Of a DNA stretch of 64,000 nucleotides, positions 1 to 10,218 are shown piece by piece. Every line of letters starts with the position of its first letter. Position 1 is the first letter of the stretch. The stretch spans positions 1,860,001 through 1,924,000 of the forward strand of contig CM057057.1 of the NCBI GenBank assembly GCA_029945375.1, written 5' to 3'. This DNA is from Agaricus subrufescens (lineage: Eukaryota > Basidiomycota > Agaricomycetes > Agaricales > Agaricaceae). The notes beneath the pieces were generated by a model. The model was not told where the DNA came from, ran no database searches, and was given only the letters and a program-made list of their open reading frames with translations. The position numbers and the translations under genes were made by a program.

Positions 1-1084
1 ACTGAGGGATCTCTTCTCTGAGTATAAAGGTCACGTCCTCATGAAAAATAGGAACCGAATTTGTCCATCCCATCGGCAAAGTTACTAGCCTGAGGGCTCC
101 GAAGGGTGACTGAAACGTAGTGAGATCTCTGGATGAACTAGCTAGTTTACGGTTATCGTACCCGACCCACAGATCAAGTACTCCTGTACAGGCTCTCCCT
201 GCAAAGTGCATAGCTAGTTCCTCAGTAGCTGGAGGAAGCCCTGAATGTGCGATCGTAACCCGGTTTAACGGTTCTAAACTGTGTACCAGACGGAGACTTT
301 TTCCATCTTTCTTTAAGACACAAAACCATTTAGACCTGTACGACGAGTTTGATGGTTCATAGACTCCTGTATCTATTTTGCGCTTTATTATACGACAGAC
401 TTCCTCGTATATGGCTGGGGGTATCCTAAACTGCTTTTCTACCCATGGGGTATGTGCCACTGTGGGTATTTCTACTGCTGGAAAGTACTTTTCCTTGAAG
501 CTACCTCGTTCACTGTCTTCCCAGGCAAAACACTCATTCTGCTGGGCGATCAGCCAGTGCATTAACTTTCGTTCTTCAGGCCATAAGAAATCTCCGCCGT
601 GTGCGGTATCTAGTTTGTCCTTTCTTTCCTGAGTATAGCGCCCCTTGGCTTCAAACTCGGGTGGGTTTACCATTAACTTGGGCATTCCTTCTAACGGATC
701 CCCAGTTATATCTCGCTCTATGCGGAATTTCGCTGGTAGCTCTCCCAGGACTGGTTTTACTTTTAGCGCCACGGGTTTATATTTCTTAGCTAGCACCATG
801 GTTGGTTTCCACTGTTTATCTTCTTCGACTGCGACTACTTTATGGTATGGTTGGTAGTCTGTGGTGACGTTTTGCAGGTACTGACTGAAAATTGCCTTCT
901 CAGGAAGGTCTACTTCTTCCAAGCTCTTCTGTAAATATACTAGTTTTACTTCTTCATCGTCTAGCTTGTTGGATTGAATCGGCAAGACCTCACTGATATA
1001 TGGCTGACTAGTGTCGGAGTCTTGACTGATGATGCAGGCCGCTTCTCCTTCAAGCCAGGGCTCGAATTCCTCGAAGCTACTTAA
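1..1084 (-). CDS. pol: Element 1 pol, N-terminal part with start of reverse transcriptase (partial)
   Basis: This frame stays open from just upstream of the protease stop to the window edge, so its 3' part lies beyond position 1. Conceptual translation gives a linker, then the start of a Ty3/gypsy reverse transcriptase. The primer-grip side motif VLKKDGKSLRLV and a following LEPLNRVTI block are clear, as is VLDLWVGYDNR, which corresponds to the first catalytic Asp region (LDLxxGY). Near the edge it reads TLPMGWTNSVPIFHED, the usual post-finger block. It has no start codon of its own and would be reached by a -1 shift from the protease frame at 1084-1090. No stop interrupts 361 codons, which suggests a young copy. 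The YxDD box, RNase H and integrase are outside the window. Confidence 0.85.
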
Positions 1085-2154
1085 AAATTTACATCTACTG
1101 ATTTGGGTAATTGTCCTCTCGCGTATGTTGACAAGGTAGCCTGCTCTTTAGTATTCGGATCTGTGATGTTTATATACTGAAGACCCTCCTGTGAGTTTAC
1201 TATCTTGCTCTCGGTTATTACATCAAAAGGTCTGCCCAATAGTAATCTGTATGCTGCACCTTCCAGAATATGAACTTGCAAATGGACTGTGATGTTTCCG
1301 AAGGTGAAGGGCACATTTCTAGCTACTCCTTCTGTTCGCGATACAGCACCATTAGCACCCATCATATTAATACTGAGCTTGGGGTCCCAAGTTATCTTGC
1401 ATTCGCTGGCAGCTTGTTTAGACATGGACACGATTTGTGATCCACTATCTAGTAACGCTTCTTCTTCACAAACACGATTTACTAAGGCTGGGATTACTCT
1501 GAGATGCTCCATACCTTTGGCGGCTACTGCTTCTGTGCTAGCTACCGCGAAGATCTGTTTTTGTCGTTCGTTGGAATTCAACGTAGACAAATATTGCATG
1601 ATCGGATCTTCGATACGCCAATTTTGCACGTATATCCCCGCCGCGTTTCTAGCTAACTCGCTAGTGCGTTTAGGGATTTCCAGCGAAGCGGTATCTACTA
1701 CATCCCAACCATTCTCCTGCGAGGAAGTACTGTTTAGTCCCGTTTCTGATCTTAACTCTGTTTCCACTTCTAGGGTGTTGTTTCCTGTAGGGACTCTTCT
1801 CTTACTGATCACTTCTTTCCACATTTCTCTGAGTTTAGGTGCCATAGCTAGTAACTCCTGCTGTGTTAAGGTAACCTCCTTGCCGAATAGACGCGTCAAA
1901 ACCTCTTTAATATCGACATTTTCCTCTACTTGAGTCTGATGTTTATAACTAGGAGGCTTTCTGGTCTCATTCATGTATCTGGCTGGTAAAGGTGGTACCT
2001 CCACTACTGGTTTCATAGCCGGCACTCTTCTATAAGGGAACACTCCTCTGTTGTCTGTAGTTCTATTTCTTTTCTCTGTATCGTCCTCGGTCGTCTGATC
2101 CTTCTGGAAGCGAACCTCTTTTCCAGAAGTCGACTTCTTCATTGGACTTTTCAA
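1081..2154 (-). CDS. Element 1 retropepsin-like aspartic protease ORF
   Basis: The ORF is 357 codons when counted from a TTG at 2154; no ATG lies at that point. A retropepsin fold is supported by ALLDSGSQIV (catalytic D-S-G) in the second half and by a downstream hydrophobic-glycine block, RLLLGRPF, typical of gypsy proteases. The first half is basic and low in complexity and may be a linker. The frame lies -1 to gag, and gag ends at 2151 inside the same run of T. This suggests a Gag-Pro fusion made by frameshifting rather than separate initiation. Its own stop at 1081-1083 is preceded by a second slippery heptamer leading to pol. The protein would cut the polyprotein inside the particle. Confidence 0.85.
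   Translation of the reverse strand: MKSPMKKSTSGKEVRFQKDQTTEDDTEKRNRTTDNRGVFPYRRVPAMKPVVEVPPLPARYMNETRKPPSYKHQTQVEENVDIKEVLTRLFGKEVTLTQQELLAMAPKLREMWKEVISKRRVPTGNNTLEVETELRSETGLNSTSSQENGWDVVDTASLEIPKRTSELARNAAGIYVQNWRIEDPIMQYLSTLNSNERQKQIFAVASTEAVAAKGMEHLRVIPALVNRVCEEEALLDSGSQIVSMSKQAASECKITWDPKLSINMMGANGAVSRTEGVARNVPFTFGNITVHLQVHILEGAAYRLLLGRPFDVITESKIVNSQEGLQYINITDPNTKEQATLSTYARGQLPKSVDVNF
1084..1090 (-). promoter_or_regulatory. Candidate -1 ribosomal frameshift site, protease/pol
   Basis: On the minus strand the protease frame reads A AAT TTT followed directly by the stop TAA. This is a full X XXY YYZ heptamer and resembles the Rous sarcoma virus signal A AAU UUA UAG. A -1 slip re-reads AAA TTT and continues into the long pol frame. 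A weak 6-bp hairpin with a 6-nt loop starts about 17 nt downstream. No strong pseudoknot could be seen by eye. Confidence 0.6.
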
Positions 2155-4127
2155 AAATCCGCCTTCTTGGCGGCGGTCCTCTGAGTAAACAATTTTATCA
2201 TTTGCTGTATGAGCTCATCTTCCTCAGCCGTTTCCGGTCTGGCTTGTGGCATCAGGTTTTGTACAAATGTTTCCATTGTTGCTAGACGACCTCTCATACG
2301 CTCCATTTCCAAAGCCTGTGCATTGGCTTTTTGTACATCCTCTCTTTTCTGGATAGCTACAAGTGGGATAGGCCTGGAGGTACTCGAACTAGTTACTGAA
2401 TACCCGGTATCTGGTTCGTCTTCTCCTTGGGGTAGCTCAGGCGCTCCAAAGATAAGAGCTGCCATGGAAGCGGGCAAGTATTTTTCAACACTTTTTCTAA
2501 TCGGTACTCCTGGTTCTCTGGGTATTCCGGAGCCATCTGCGAACCTTAGCTTCGACCCATCCTGTACTATTTTTCCGTCCTTCTCGTCCTGAGTTTTATA
2601 AGGACAGACTATCCATCGATGCCCTGTTTCATTACAATAGAAACAATTCGAATTTGCGTTCGAATTGCCTTGGTAGCTGGTCTGATTTTGTGACGGATTA
2701 CGGTTCTGCTGATGCGAGTTAGTTGTTCCAAGCTTAGCGATACTGGCTGTTATATTGGAACTTAACGAGTCTACATAAGCTTGCATGCTCTTCTGGCTCG
2801 TTACTAACGATTCTTGCATCTCTTTTCGTCCAATCACTATGGAATCTTTTATCTGGCTAATATCTTGTTGCATAGCATCAATTTCCATTTGCACAGAGGA
2901 GGACGAACTGCTAGTTTCCTTTTTGATATTAGAAGTGTGTGATCGAGGGTTCCGTTCTCGGGCTGCGTCTATCGCATATACTCCTGTCAGGCTGTTCCCG
3001 TTAACTAGTTCGACCGCTTTTCTGATTACTTCTGAAATTGTATAAGGATCCTCGGATCTTCCTTGTCCTTGTAATGCTTGACGGGTTCCTTGTAGACTTA
3101 GTCTGGCCACAAGTGCATCCCTGAAAGCTGGACTTAGAGTATTCACGAATTCTTCTACTAGCTCCCTGTTGGAGATAATCGAAGGTGGCGCTTGGCACTT
3201 ATTTGCTTGCGACTGGAACTGCCGACGGAAACTAGAGAAGTCCTCCTGATCGGTTATTCCTATCTGTCTGAACTTTCTACAAATTGCCTTTAACTTGGCC
3301 ACTGACCCTTTTTCTTCGGTCACTAGTTCAGGGTATTCCTCTTTTAATCGTTTTAGGAAGTTTGACCAATTCTGATTGGTGTATTCTTCAAAACTGATCC
3401 ATTCGTCCCTGACGCTTTTGCTGACATAACTAACCATCCATTTAAGTTTTTCAGCGTCATCGGTAATACTAGATACTTCGAACTGACGTTCTAGATGCCA
3501 GATGAAGTCTCCTAGCTTGTCTATTTCGCCGTCCCATTTGGGTGCGCCTTGGGAAAAAGGTGCTGGCATATGTGGTGAAGGCATGTTTTGTGCTGAGTTC
3601 GAGTTTGATGATGCTGATGGTGCGGGTACTCTTTGATTAAGAGTAGGGCTACTAGCTCGGCTGTTTGGTAAACTAGTTTGCGCTGTATTAGGTAAAGGGG
3701 ACACGGGCGAATTAGGCAGAGAGTGATAGACTGTGTTGTCTGCGGATTTAAACTGCCCTGGTATATCCAACTGTGATGAACTTTCGTCGAACACTGCTGG
3801 TTGATAAAATGGATTCGGTTCTGTGTCTGTGGGTGAAGAGATAACCGGTTCCCTAAATCTGACCGACCTAGATCCGCTAGCTAGTTCTTCTGATTGGGCG
3901 CTCGTTTGGCTTTCGCTAGTTTCGCGAGCTTTTTGTTTCCTAGCTTTACGCTTTTGGAATAAGATCTGATCAGGATCGTCTAGTCTAGGAACTAGTTCGT
4001 TTGACTGAGAATTGTTAGTCTGTCTCGCTCTTGGATTGAAACGCGACAGAGTTGGGCTGGTATTGTTTAACTCTATGAAGCTTGGCTTCCTAGAGTGCTG
4101 AGGTTGGTTTTTCTGTTGCTCAGGCAA
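2151..4127 (-). CDS. gag: Element 1 gag (capsid and nucleocapsid)
   Basis: This is a 658-codon open frame. It has a disordered Ser/Pro/Asn-rich N-terminal third, then a retrotransposon gag core (APKWDGEIDKLGDFIWHLER onward, around residues 195-375). A coiled-coil-like stretch follows, then one CCHC zinc knuckle (C-F-Y-C, H, C spacing CX2CX4HX4C) near residues 496-509. The first codon of the frame is TTG. The first in-frame ATG is at 3584 (residue 182), and the frame stays open upstream through the primer-binding region. The true N-terminus is therefore unknown: splicing from the LTR, non-AUG initiation or a start at 3584 are all possible. It ends in the slippery run at the gag/protease junction. 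Confidence 0.88.
   Translation of the reverse strand: MPEQQKNQPQHSRKPSFIELNNTSPTLSRFNPRARQTNNSQSNELVPRLDDPDQILFQKRKARKQKARETSESQTSAQSEELASGSRSVRFREPVISSPTDTEPNPFYQPAVFDESSSQLDIPGQFKSADNTVYHSLPNSPVSPLPNTAQTSLPNSRASSPTLNQRVPAPSASSNSNSAQNMPSPHMPAPFSQGAPKWDGEIDKLGDFIWHLERQFEVSSITDDAEKLKWMVSYVSKSVRDEWISFEEYTNQNWSNFLKRLKEEYPELVTEEKGSVAKLKAICRKFRQIGITDQEDFSSFRRQFQSQANKCQAPPSIISNRELVEEFVNTLSPAFRDALVARLSLQGTRQALQGQGRSEDPYTISEVIRKAVELVNGNSLTGVYAIDAARERNPRSHTSNIKKETSSSSSSVQMEIDAMQQDISQIKDSIVIGRKEMQESLVTSQKSMQAYVDSLSSNITASIAKLGTTNSHQQNRNPSQNQTSYQGNSNANSNCFYCNETGHRWIVCPYKTQDEKDGKIVQDGSKLRFADGSGIPREPGVPIRKSVEKYLPASMAALIFGAPELPQGEDEPDTGYSVTSSSTSRPIPLVAIQKREDVQKANAQALEMERMRGRLATMETFVQNLMPQARPETAEEDELIQQMIKLFTQRTAAKKADF
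2154..2160 (-). promoter_or_regulatory. Candidate -1 ribosomal frameshift site, gag/protease
   Basis: On the minus strand the gag frame reads G GAT TTT directly followed by the stop TGA. This fits the X XXY YYZ pattern in its relaxed form, close to the known mouse mammary tumour virus pro-pol heptamer G GAU UUA. A -1 slip enters the protease frame exactly. A perfect 9-bp inverted repeat (2101-2109 with 2121-2129, 11-nt loop) lies downstream. Its 24-nt spacing is longer than the usual 5-9 nt, so the hairpin is only suggestive. Confidence 0.6.
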
Positions 4128-4195
4128 GTGCCTTGAAGAAGTAGAAGTAAAAGGATATGAAATATCGAATAAAACCTTTACACTGAAACTCCCCT

Positions 4196-4209
4196 CGCGG
4201 TGGGCTCCA
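4196..4209 (-). other. Candidate primer-binding site of element 1
   Basis: Two bases inside the proposed 5' LTR end, the minus strand begins TGGAGCCCACCGCG. It starts with TGG, the complement of a tRNA 3' CCA, as expected for a primer-binding site. The matching plus-strand sequence could be a tRNA acceptor end, but I could not assign it to a particular tRNA from memory. Its position between LTR and gag is correct. Confidence 0.45.
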
Positions 4210-4211
4210 GA

Positions 4212-5529
4212 TGTAGAGGTAGTAAATGAAACGTTAAGGGTGTAGCTAGTTTAATAAACACACCACACTTCACTAACTAGTACTCGTAAATGCAAGTTCG
4301 TGGGGAGATATTCAAGAGAAAAGGTTATTTCGAAGTTAAAGTTAATAAAGAAGGAATTCCAAATAAAAGAATCCTCAAACTTGTTCTAGCTACGAACGGG
4401 CCGAAGGGCTACGTGAACTTTGAACTCTAGCTACTGCGTTGTAGCCAAACTAAGTCGCACCAATGACGTTTAATGAGGAGCTGCGATGATCTAACTCGCC
4501 AGTTATCCACCGACTCCGCAATTACAACTCAAACTAGCACCGACTTACACCTCTGCTGGATATAAGCGTGCGATGGTAGCCTAGCTAGTCTCTTAAACTA
4601 TCGTATCACTGTCAACCTAGTGAATTCTCTGAACGGGTAGCGTCTCCGACGTGAACTGCTGAACTAGTCTGAGTTTTTCTAGAAGCTCTCTCGCAAGCTA
4701 GTTGTTATTCACTTATTAGATCGCTACTTTACAAATCACGATCCTCAAAGCTAGACGTGGGCCGGAGATTGCTTGCCTTTCTTGACGCTAGCTAGAGGGT
4801 TTTTATATTCACATTATGCGTACAAATATTAACAAAGTAGTTCTACTATTACTAAGGGTATCATATGGACTGGGCTGAGGGTACGGATAGATCCTATCCG
4901 CACCAATCATCATGGTTGGAGCAGGTGCTGCCTGACGTCGCTTAGCACCTTACCCCTTCCAACTAACAATGGTAGCTAGTCCCATTGTGCTACCCCTGGC
5001 ATCCACATGGGTACGTTGTCAGGTTTCAGAATGCCGAAGGCCGCTTGGCTGAACGTTCTATCCGTTCAGATTCGTTATCGATATGTGATGAGAATCCTAA
5101 TCGGTGATATGTCCGGCTAGCTAGTGGGTCCACGATAATCTGATGGGATTTCAGCTCGCTAGTTTGCGTGATAGCCGTTCCCTGTCCGAGCCGATGTCTT
5201 CTGCGGGTCAACTGCTTCGAATAGTATATCTCTGGAGGAGTGATCTGTAGTTTCGCTAAGCATAAATCGACGTTTCGTCTAGGTAGCTAGAGCGTCATCG
5301 TCGTATTTCGGCCTAACTAGTTGTCACCACCAGATCTAATGCCTCTACTCGGATCATTCCTGGTAGCTAGTGACTATATTTGCCTTACACGGTACAGTTT
5401 TCCCGTATAAGAGTCAAGGCGGATTTATCAGACTACGAGAGATACTATTGAGGTGTCGAGAGATGGTTAGGTTCTGACCCTGCACCTTGGCTAGTGGGTG
5501 TTATACCCTTGTAAATACTAGCTAGTACA
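4212..5529 (-). repeat. Proposed 5' LTR of element 1 (1318 bp)
   Basis: The boundaries are inferred, because the second LTR is outside the window. On the minus strand the segment starts TGTACTAGC at 5529 and ends CTCTACA at 4212, giving TG...CA termini with a short TGTA/TACA inverted repeat. A primer-binding-like site follows after 2 nt. At 5530 the sequence switches to gag of a different element on the other strand. No long ORF is present; the short ones are not convincing. The segment is full of the tetramer CTAG: about 25 copies by hand count, against roughly 5 expected, often as AGCTAGT. Confidence 0.6.
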
Positions 5530-6151
5530 TTTCTACGCGTAAAACGGCGCGGGCCGTATCACCGGAAATGAGCAGCAGATTGCTAAAGACAAGATCAAAT
5601 CTTTCAAACAAGGAAATCTTCACACCAACGACTTCCTTGTCAAATTCACCGCCCTTGTCCATCAATCCAGATCCAGCAAAGACCATGTGCTCTACCTCCT
5701 GAAACAACATACCAGATCAGACATCATCCACACCATTTTGGGATATCCCCTGAATGCCATCCCCACCACCCTTAAAGGATGGATTGCTGCCATAGGATCC
5801 ATAGGAAAAGGATGGGAGGACACTGAAAGGTGACGAAATGACCATCACACTGCGACTGGAGTTACTTATGGAGGAAATGGACAACCCATGGAGATCGGAG
5901 CCAGAAAATTGGAATGGTCTGCCGACAGAAAACCCAAATGCCTCAAATGCGGCAAATTCGGCCACATCAAGAAGGAATGCCGAAGTGGAGGATTCAAATC
6001 CAACATCGAATGCTATAACTGTGGCAAACCAGGCCACATCGCTAAGGTCTGCCGAAGCCCTAAGAAACAAACCAAGATTCATGCCATCACCACTGGAGAA
6101 GAAGGAAGTGCCAAAGAAGCTCAGCAGGATTTTCCCAAAGGTTTGGAGTAG
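5530..6151 (+). pseudogene. gag: Element 2 gag fragment with two CCHC knuckles
   Basis: Conceptual translation from 5530 gives the C-terminal part of a retrotransposon gag domain, with blocks such as KSFKQGNLHTNDFLVKF and YLLKQHTRSD. Two zinc knuckles follow: CLKCGKFGHIKKEC and CYNCGKPGHIAKVC. A TAA close to the left edge and a TGA at about 5831 interrupt the frame; element 3 has CGA at the matching site of the TGA. The protein would package RNA in the virus-like particle. The N-terminal half is absent because element 1 begins here. Confidence 0.8.
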
Positions 6152-6207
6152 GCACAAACTCACGAACCAATGTATCTAGCTGTATGAGAAATCGATATGT
6201 TTGCCCT

Positions 6208-8090
6208 CAGAAACGACTAGGAGTGCAGGAGTTAATACTCAAACCCGAAATCACCAAACCCAATGGAGGAACTTTCCAAGCCAAAACAATGCTCAACTCT
6301 GGATGTACCCATACTTGCATCGACAAGCGAACCATTCACAAACAAAAGATTCCCACCCATAAACTCCATCACCCCATTCTGGCAACAAATGCCAATGGAA
6401 CCCCAAGCGGAAAAGAACCTATCACCAAATTCATCAACCTGGATCTAAACATTGAAGGACACCAAGAAAACATCGACGCAGTAGTAGCCGAACTGGATTT
6501 GGCGGACATCTTTATCGGACACAATTGGTTAATCAAACATAACCCGGAAATCGACTGGAACCAAGGGACTGCAACCTTCTCCAGATGCCCACCTGAATGC
6601 GCAATCAAACACACCAATTTCTCACTACCAGAACACTTACGATGCCTCCAAACCAAATGGGAAGACTTTGAAGAAGAAAAGGAACCTGACCCCACGAACC
6701 CCCTCAACCTACCAAACTATATGCGTCCCTACACCCACCTCTTCAATAAAAAGAACTTCGACAAACTACCTGAACGAACCCAATGGGACCATGAGGTCAA
6801 CCTCCTACCGGATGCCCCTAACGAAATTGATGCTAAGGTCTATGAGATGACCCCAAAAGAAGAAATTGAACTCAATAAATTCCTGGATGAGAACCTCGCT
6901 ACTAAATGCATCTGACCCTCCAAAAGCCCCTACACCGCCCCATGCTTCTTTGTATCCAAGAAAGATGGATCGCTGAGACTATGCCAGGATTACCACAAAC
7001 TCAACACGGTCACTATCAAGGACAAAACCCCCCTACCTTTAATCAGCGAAGTCATTGGAAAATTAAAACACGCCAAATACTTCAACAAACTCGACATCAT
7101 CTGGGTTTACAACAATGTGCGAATCAAAGAAGGAGACAAATGGAAAGGTGCCATCCTCACTAATCACGGACTCTTCGAACCAACAGTAATGTTCTTCGGA
7201 ATGTGCAACTCGCCAGCCACCTTCTCCCGCTGGATGACCACCATCTTCTGAGAAATGATCCAAGACAGTTCACTAGTCAACTACATTGACGATTTTGCCA
7301 TCCCTGCTGACTCCTTGACTGAACTGGAGGAACAAACCCTACGTTTCCTAAAAATAGCAGATGAAAACAACCTATGTTTCAAACGAACCAAATGCAAATT
7401 CAATGCGACCCGAATTTCTATGCTCGGAATGGTCATTGGCGATGGCCAAGCAAGCATGGAGACCGAAAAGGTTGAATCAGTTTGAAACTGGAAAACACTG
7501 ACCTGCGTAAAGGACATTGAACGGTTCATTGGTTTCACAAACTTCTACCAACGATTCATCCAGGACTTTAGCACTCTCGCTGCGCCACTCAATGCCTTGA
7601 AGGGAGGTAAGACACCAAAACCCTGGAAATGGACTGCCGAAGAACAAAATGCCTTCGAAGCCATCAAAACCGCCATCACCAACGAACCCGTCCTAGCCCT
7701 ACCAGATAACGAAGGAAAATTCAGACTCAAGACTGACGCATCTAACATAGGAATTGGAGCAGTCCTGTCCCAGGAACAAGAAGGAAAATGGCACCCGATT
7801 GCCTTTATGTCCAAAGCCCTTACCGACGCAGAAAAGAACTACGAAATCTATGACAAAGAACTCCTTGCCATAGTCAAAGCAATCAAGAACTGGAGACACT
7901 ACCTACTCAACGCCAAACATCAATTTGAAATCTGGACCGACCATGAAAATCTCAAATACTTCCGCAAACCACAAAAGTTGAACGCTCGTCAAGCCCGATG
8001 GTACCTTATGCTCCAAGAATACGATTATTTACTCTGACACATCCCCGGCAAAACAAATGTCAAGGCTGACATCCTATCCAGACTCTTCTG
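6208..8090 (+). pseudogene. pol: Element 2 protease, reverse transcriptase and RNase H (degraded)
   Basis: The protease region shows TMLNSGCTHTCID, where the catalytic Asp of D-S-G has become Asn (element 3 keeps LDSG). The reverse transcriptase has SLRLCQDYHKLN, FGMCNSPATF and an intact catalytic NYIDDF. RNase H has KTDASNIGIGAVLSQ and the DKELLAIVKA block. TGA stops lie near 6913, 7249, 7483, 8035 and 8088. Several match CGA or CAA/CAG in element 3 or in the expected protein, consistent with C-to-T change. This is a once-complete enzyme that can no longer be made. Confidence 0.85.
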
Positions 8091-9622
8091 ACACGAAACC
8101 CCTGAAGAAGAAACCCAAATTAAGATGTTCAAAGACCGCATAATCCTACGAACTCTATCCAAAATTCCCACCTCACTGGAAACCACCATGCTCCTAAATC
8201 AAAACTTCTCCATCTCCGCGGATCCCGACACCCTGAAACAAATCAGTAACTCCCACCATCAAGAACACCGTGTCACTCAGGAAAGAAACAAGAGACCCGA
8301 ATGGCATCACCTACTGAAACGGAAAAATCTATGTGCCAGACAAACCCAAACTTTGAGAATCCATACTTTTGGACCACCACGACCCACCCAACATCGGACA
8401 CCCAGGATCTTACCACATGCTCGAACTTATTAAATGAACCTTCTGGTGGCCCACAATCAAGACAGACGTCAAAAGATTTGTAAAAGGATGCACCGAATAT
8501 CAGAAGAACAAAATAAACCGACAACCCAGCCACACTCCCCTTAAACTGCTACCCATCCCCAAAGCACCGTGGCAAGAAATATCCATAGACATGATAGGAC
8601 CCCTACCCAAATCCAAGAACCATGATGCCATACTTGTAATTGTTGATTGTTTCTCCAAGATGATCCACCTCATCCCCACCAAAACCTCTCTCACATCAAG
8701 ACAATTAGCCAAAATCTACAAGAAAGACATCTGGCGCATACATGGGATACCCAAGCGTATCATTAGTGACAGAGGACCTCAGTTCGCCTCCAAATTCATG
8801 AAAGAGCTATGCTCGGCTCTAGGAATCGAAAGGAATCTATCCACCACCTACCACCCTCAAACCGATGGCCAAACTGAAAGAATTAACCAAGAAGTGGAAT
8901 CATACCTATGAAACTTTATCAATTACAAGCAAAACGATTGGGCAAAATGGCTCCCCACTGCAGAATTCCAATACAATGACAAAACCCATGCTGCGACCAA
9001 ACAAACCCCGTTCTTCCTCACATACGGCATCCACCCATGGAAAGGAAACTTAACTGTTAACTCGGACAACCCCCTGGCCAATGAATTCACCTTGGAACTA
9101 GAAAAGACCCAAAACGAAGCGCGAGCAGCGCTGAAAGAATACAACTCCACCATGTCCGAACGTGGAAACCTGAAACGGCAAAAGAACCCCTTGTCCAAAG
9201 GAGACTTTGTCTTCTTAGAAGCAACAAATGTACGATCAAACCGCCCTTCAGGAAAATTTGACAACAAGCGATATGGACCTTTTGAAATTCTAGAACCCAT
9301 TGGAGAAACTTCTTTCCGTCTAAAATTACCTGAAACTTGGGCTATACACGACGTCTTCCACTCCTCGCTTCTCACCAAATTCAACAAACCTGGGTTCAAC
9401 TGTCAAAAAACTCCACCTCCACCCCCCCCCCGGATATTATTAACAACGAAGAAGAATACAAAGTGGAAGAAATCCGTGGACATAGGAAGAAAGGCTGAGG
9501 AACCCAATACCTGGTACACTGGAAAGGATACGACAACTCCAAAGATACGTGGCAATCGGCAACCAACCTTGAGAACGCACAGGACCTTCTGTCCGAATAT
9601 AGGAAACACAACAACCTCCTGT
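8091..9622 (+). pseudogene. Element 2 integrase and chromodomain (degraded)
   Basis: The integrase zinc-binding region is recognisable by comparison with element 3, but has a small deletion near 8305 and a Cys-to-Tyr change (CTEYQK against CTECQK). The catalytic core is clear: SIDMIGPLPKSK (D), ISDRGPQFASK (D) and TERINQEVE (E), with a TGA near 8909. A C-terminal chromodomain follows the tract of ten C at 9422-9431, with EYKVEEIRGHR and YLVHWKGYDNSKDTW. The chromodomain is out of frame with the integrase because of that C tract. In chromoviruses this domain steers integration towards particular chromatin. Confidence 0.82.
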
Positions 9623-9688
9623 GATATAAAAGGAAAACCACCACACACCTACCGGTATAGCATCATCTATTGGTTCGAAGAAAACATC

Positions 9689-10093
9689 ATGAGCACCCAG
9701 AACTCCGCCGAAACCCTCACCACCCCCAAACAAGAGGCCTACCACAACCTCATCATCGACTCCTTCCAGAGCTCTGCCAAGCGAGAGCTCATCAAAATCT
9801 ACAGTGCAGTAACAGACGTGGACAACCGATACACCCACACCTACGTCCCACTCATCTACGACTGACCAAAAGGGGTAAATGCCCTGAACGAAGAAGAAAA
9901 GGAGCACATGGTGAAAGTCATGAGGAAGGAGAGGCAATTGATAAAGAAGATCATGAGAAAGTTACAGTTGATGGAAGACGAGTTGAAAGATCTCACCAAG
10001 GAGATAAACCCGAATGCCCATGGATGGGCAGCAAACGGAACCTGGGGAGACAGGTGGGAAGCACCGGCTGAAGAAAACAACCAGCAACAGTAG
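9689..10093 (+). pseudogene. Element 2 extra ORF A (about 134 aa, lysine-rich helical)
   Basis: An ATG at 9689 starts a 135-codon frame broken once by TGA at 9863-9865. The N-terminal part contains EAYHNLIIDSFQSSAKREL and DVDNRYTHTYVPLIYD. The C-terminal part is a Lys/Glu-rich probable coiled coil (KVMRKERQLIKKI, LKDLTKEINPNAHGW). The same ORF, with similar length and ending in ENNQQQ, sits at the same place in element 3, so it belongs to the element. It lies after pol and before the 3' LTR, where standard chromoviruses have no gene. I do not recognise a domain. Confidence 0.65.
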
Positions 10094-10218
10094 GAGTTGC
10101 CTAATAGGGAGGAGGAAACAATATAAAATCAGACTGTCTTTTTCCTTCCCCTCAATTTATCTTGCCCAACATTGTGCTAACTACTCAGTACACTCCCCTG
10201 CTTGAACTTCTAGCCAAC

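Larger units (their letters stand above)
1..5529 (-). mobile_element. Ty3/gypsy LTR retrotransposon, element 1 (3' part beyond window)
   Basis: In order on the minus strand: proposed LTR, primer-binding site, gag, protease, and pol cut by the window edge. All three visible frames are free of in-frame stops, unlike the two elements to the right, so this looks like the youngest insertion. It ends inside the gag of element 2 at 5529/5530. The target-site duplication cannot be tested, because the other end is not in the window. Confidence 0.8.

Noticed and set aside
120..857. Plus-strand ORFs of 62-84 aa at the left edge
   Set aside because: They are antisense to the open pol frame of element 1 and have no features of their own.
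1289..1933. Plus-strand ORF of 214 aa
   Set aside because: Antisense shadow of the retropepsin ORF, whose DSG and LLLGRP motifs identify the true strand.
9092..9865. 257-aa ORF that seems to fuse integrase to ORF A
   Set aside because: After the C tract the frame leaves the chromodomain and runs in a wrong frame until it meets the ORF A ATG; comparison with element 3 shows the join is due to tract length.
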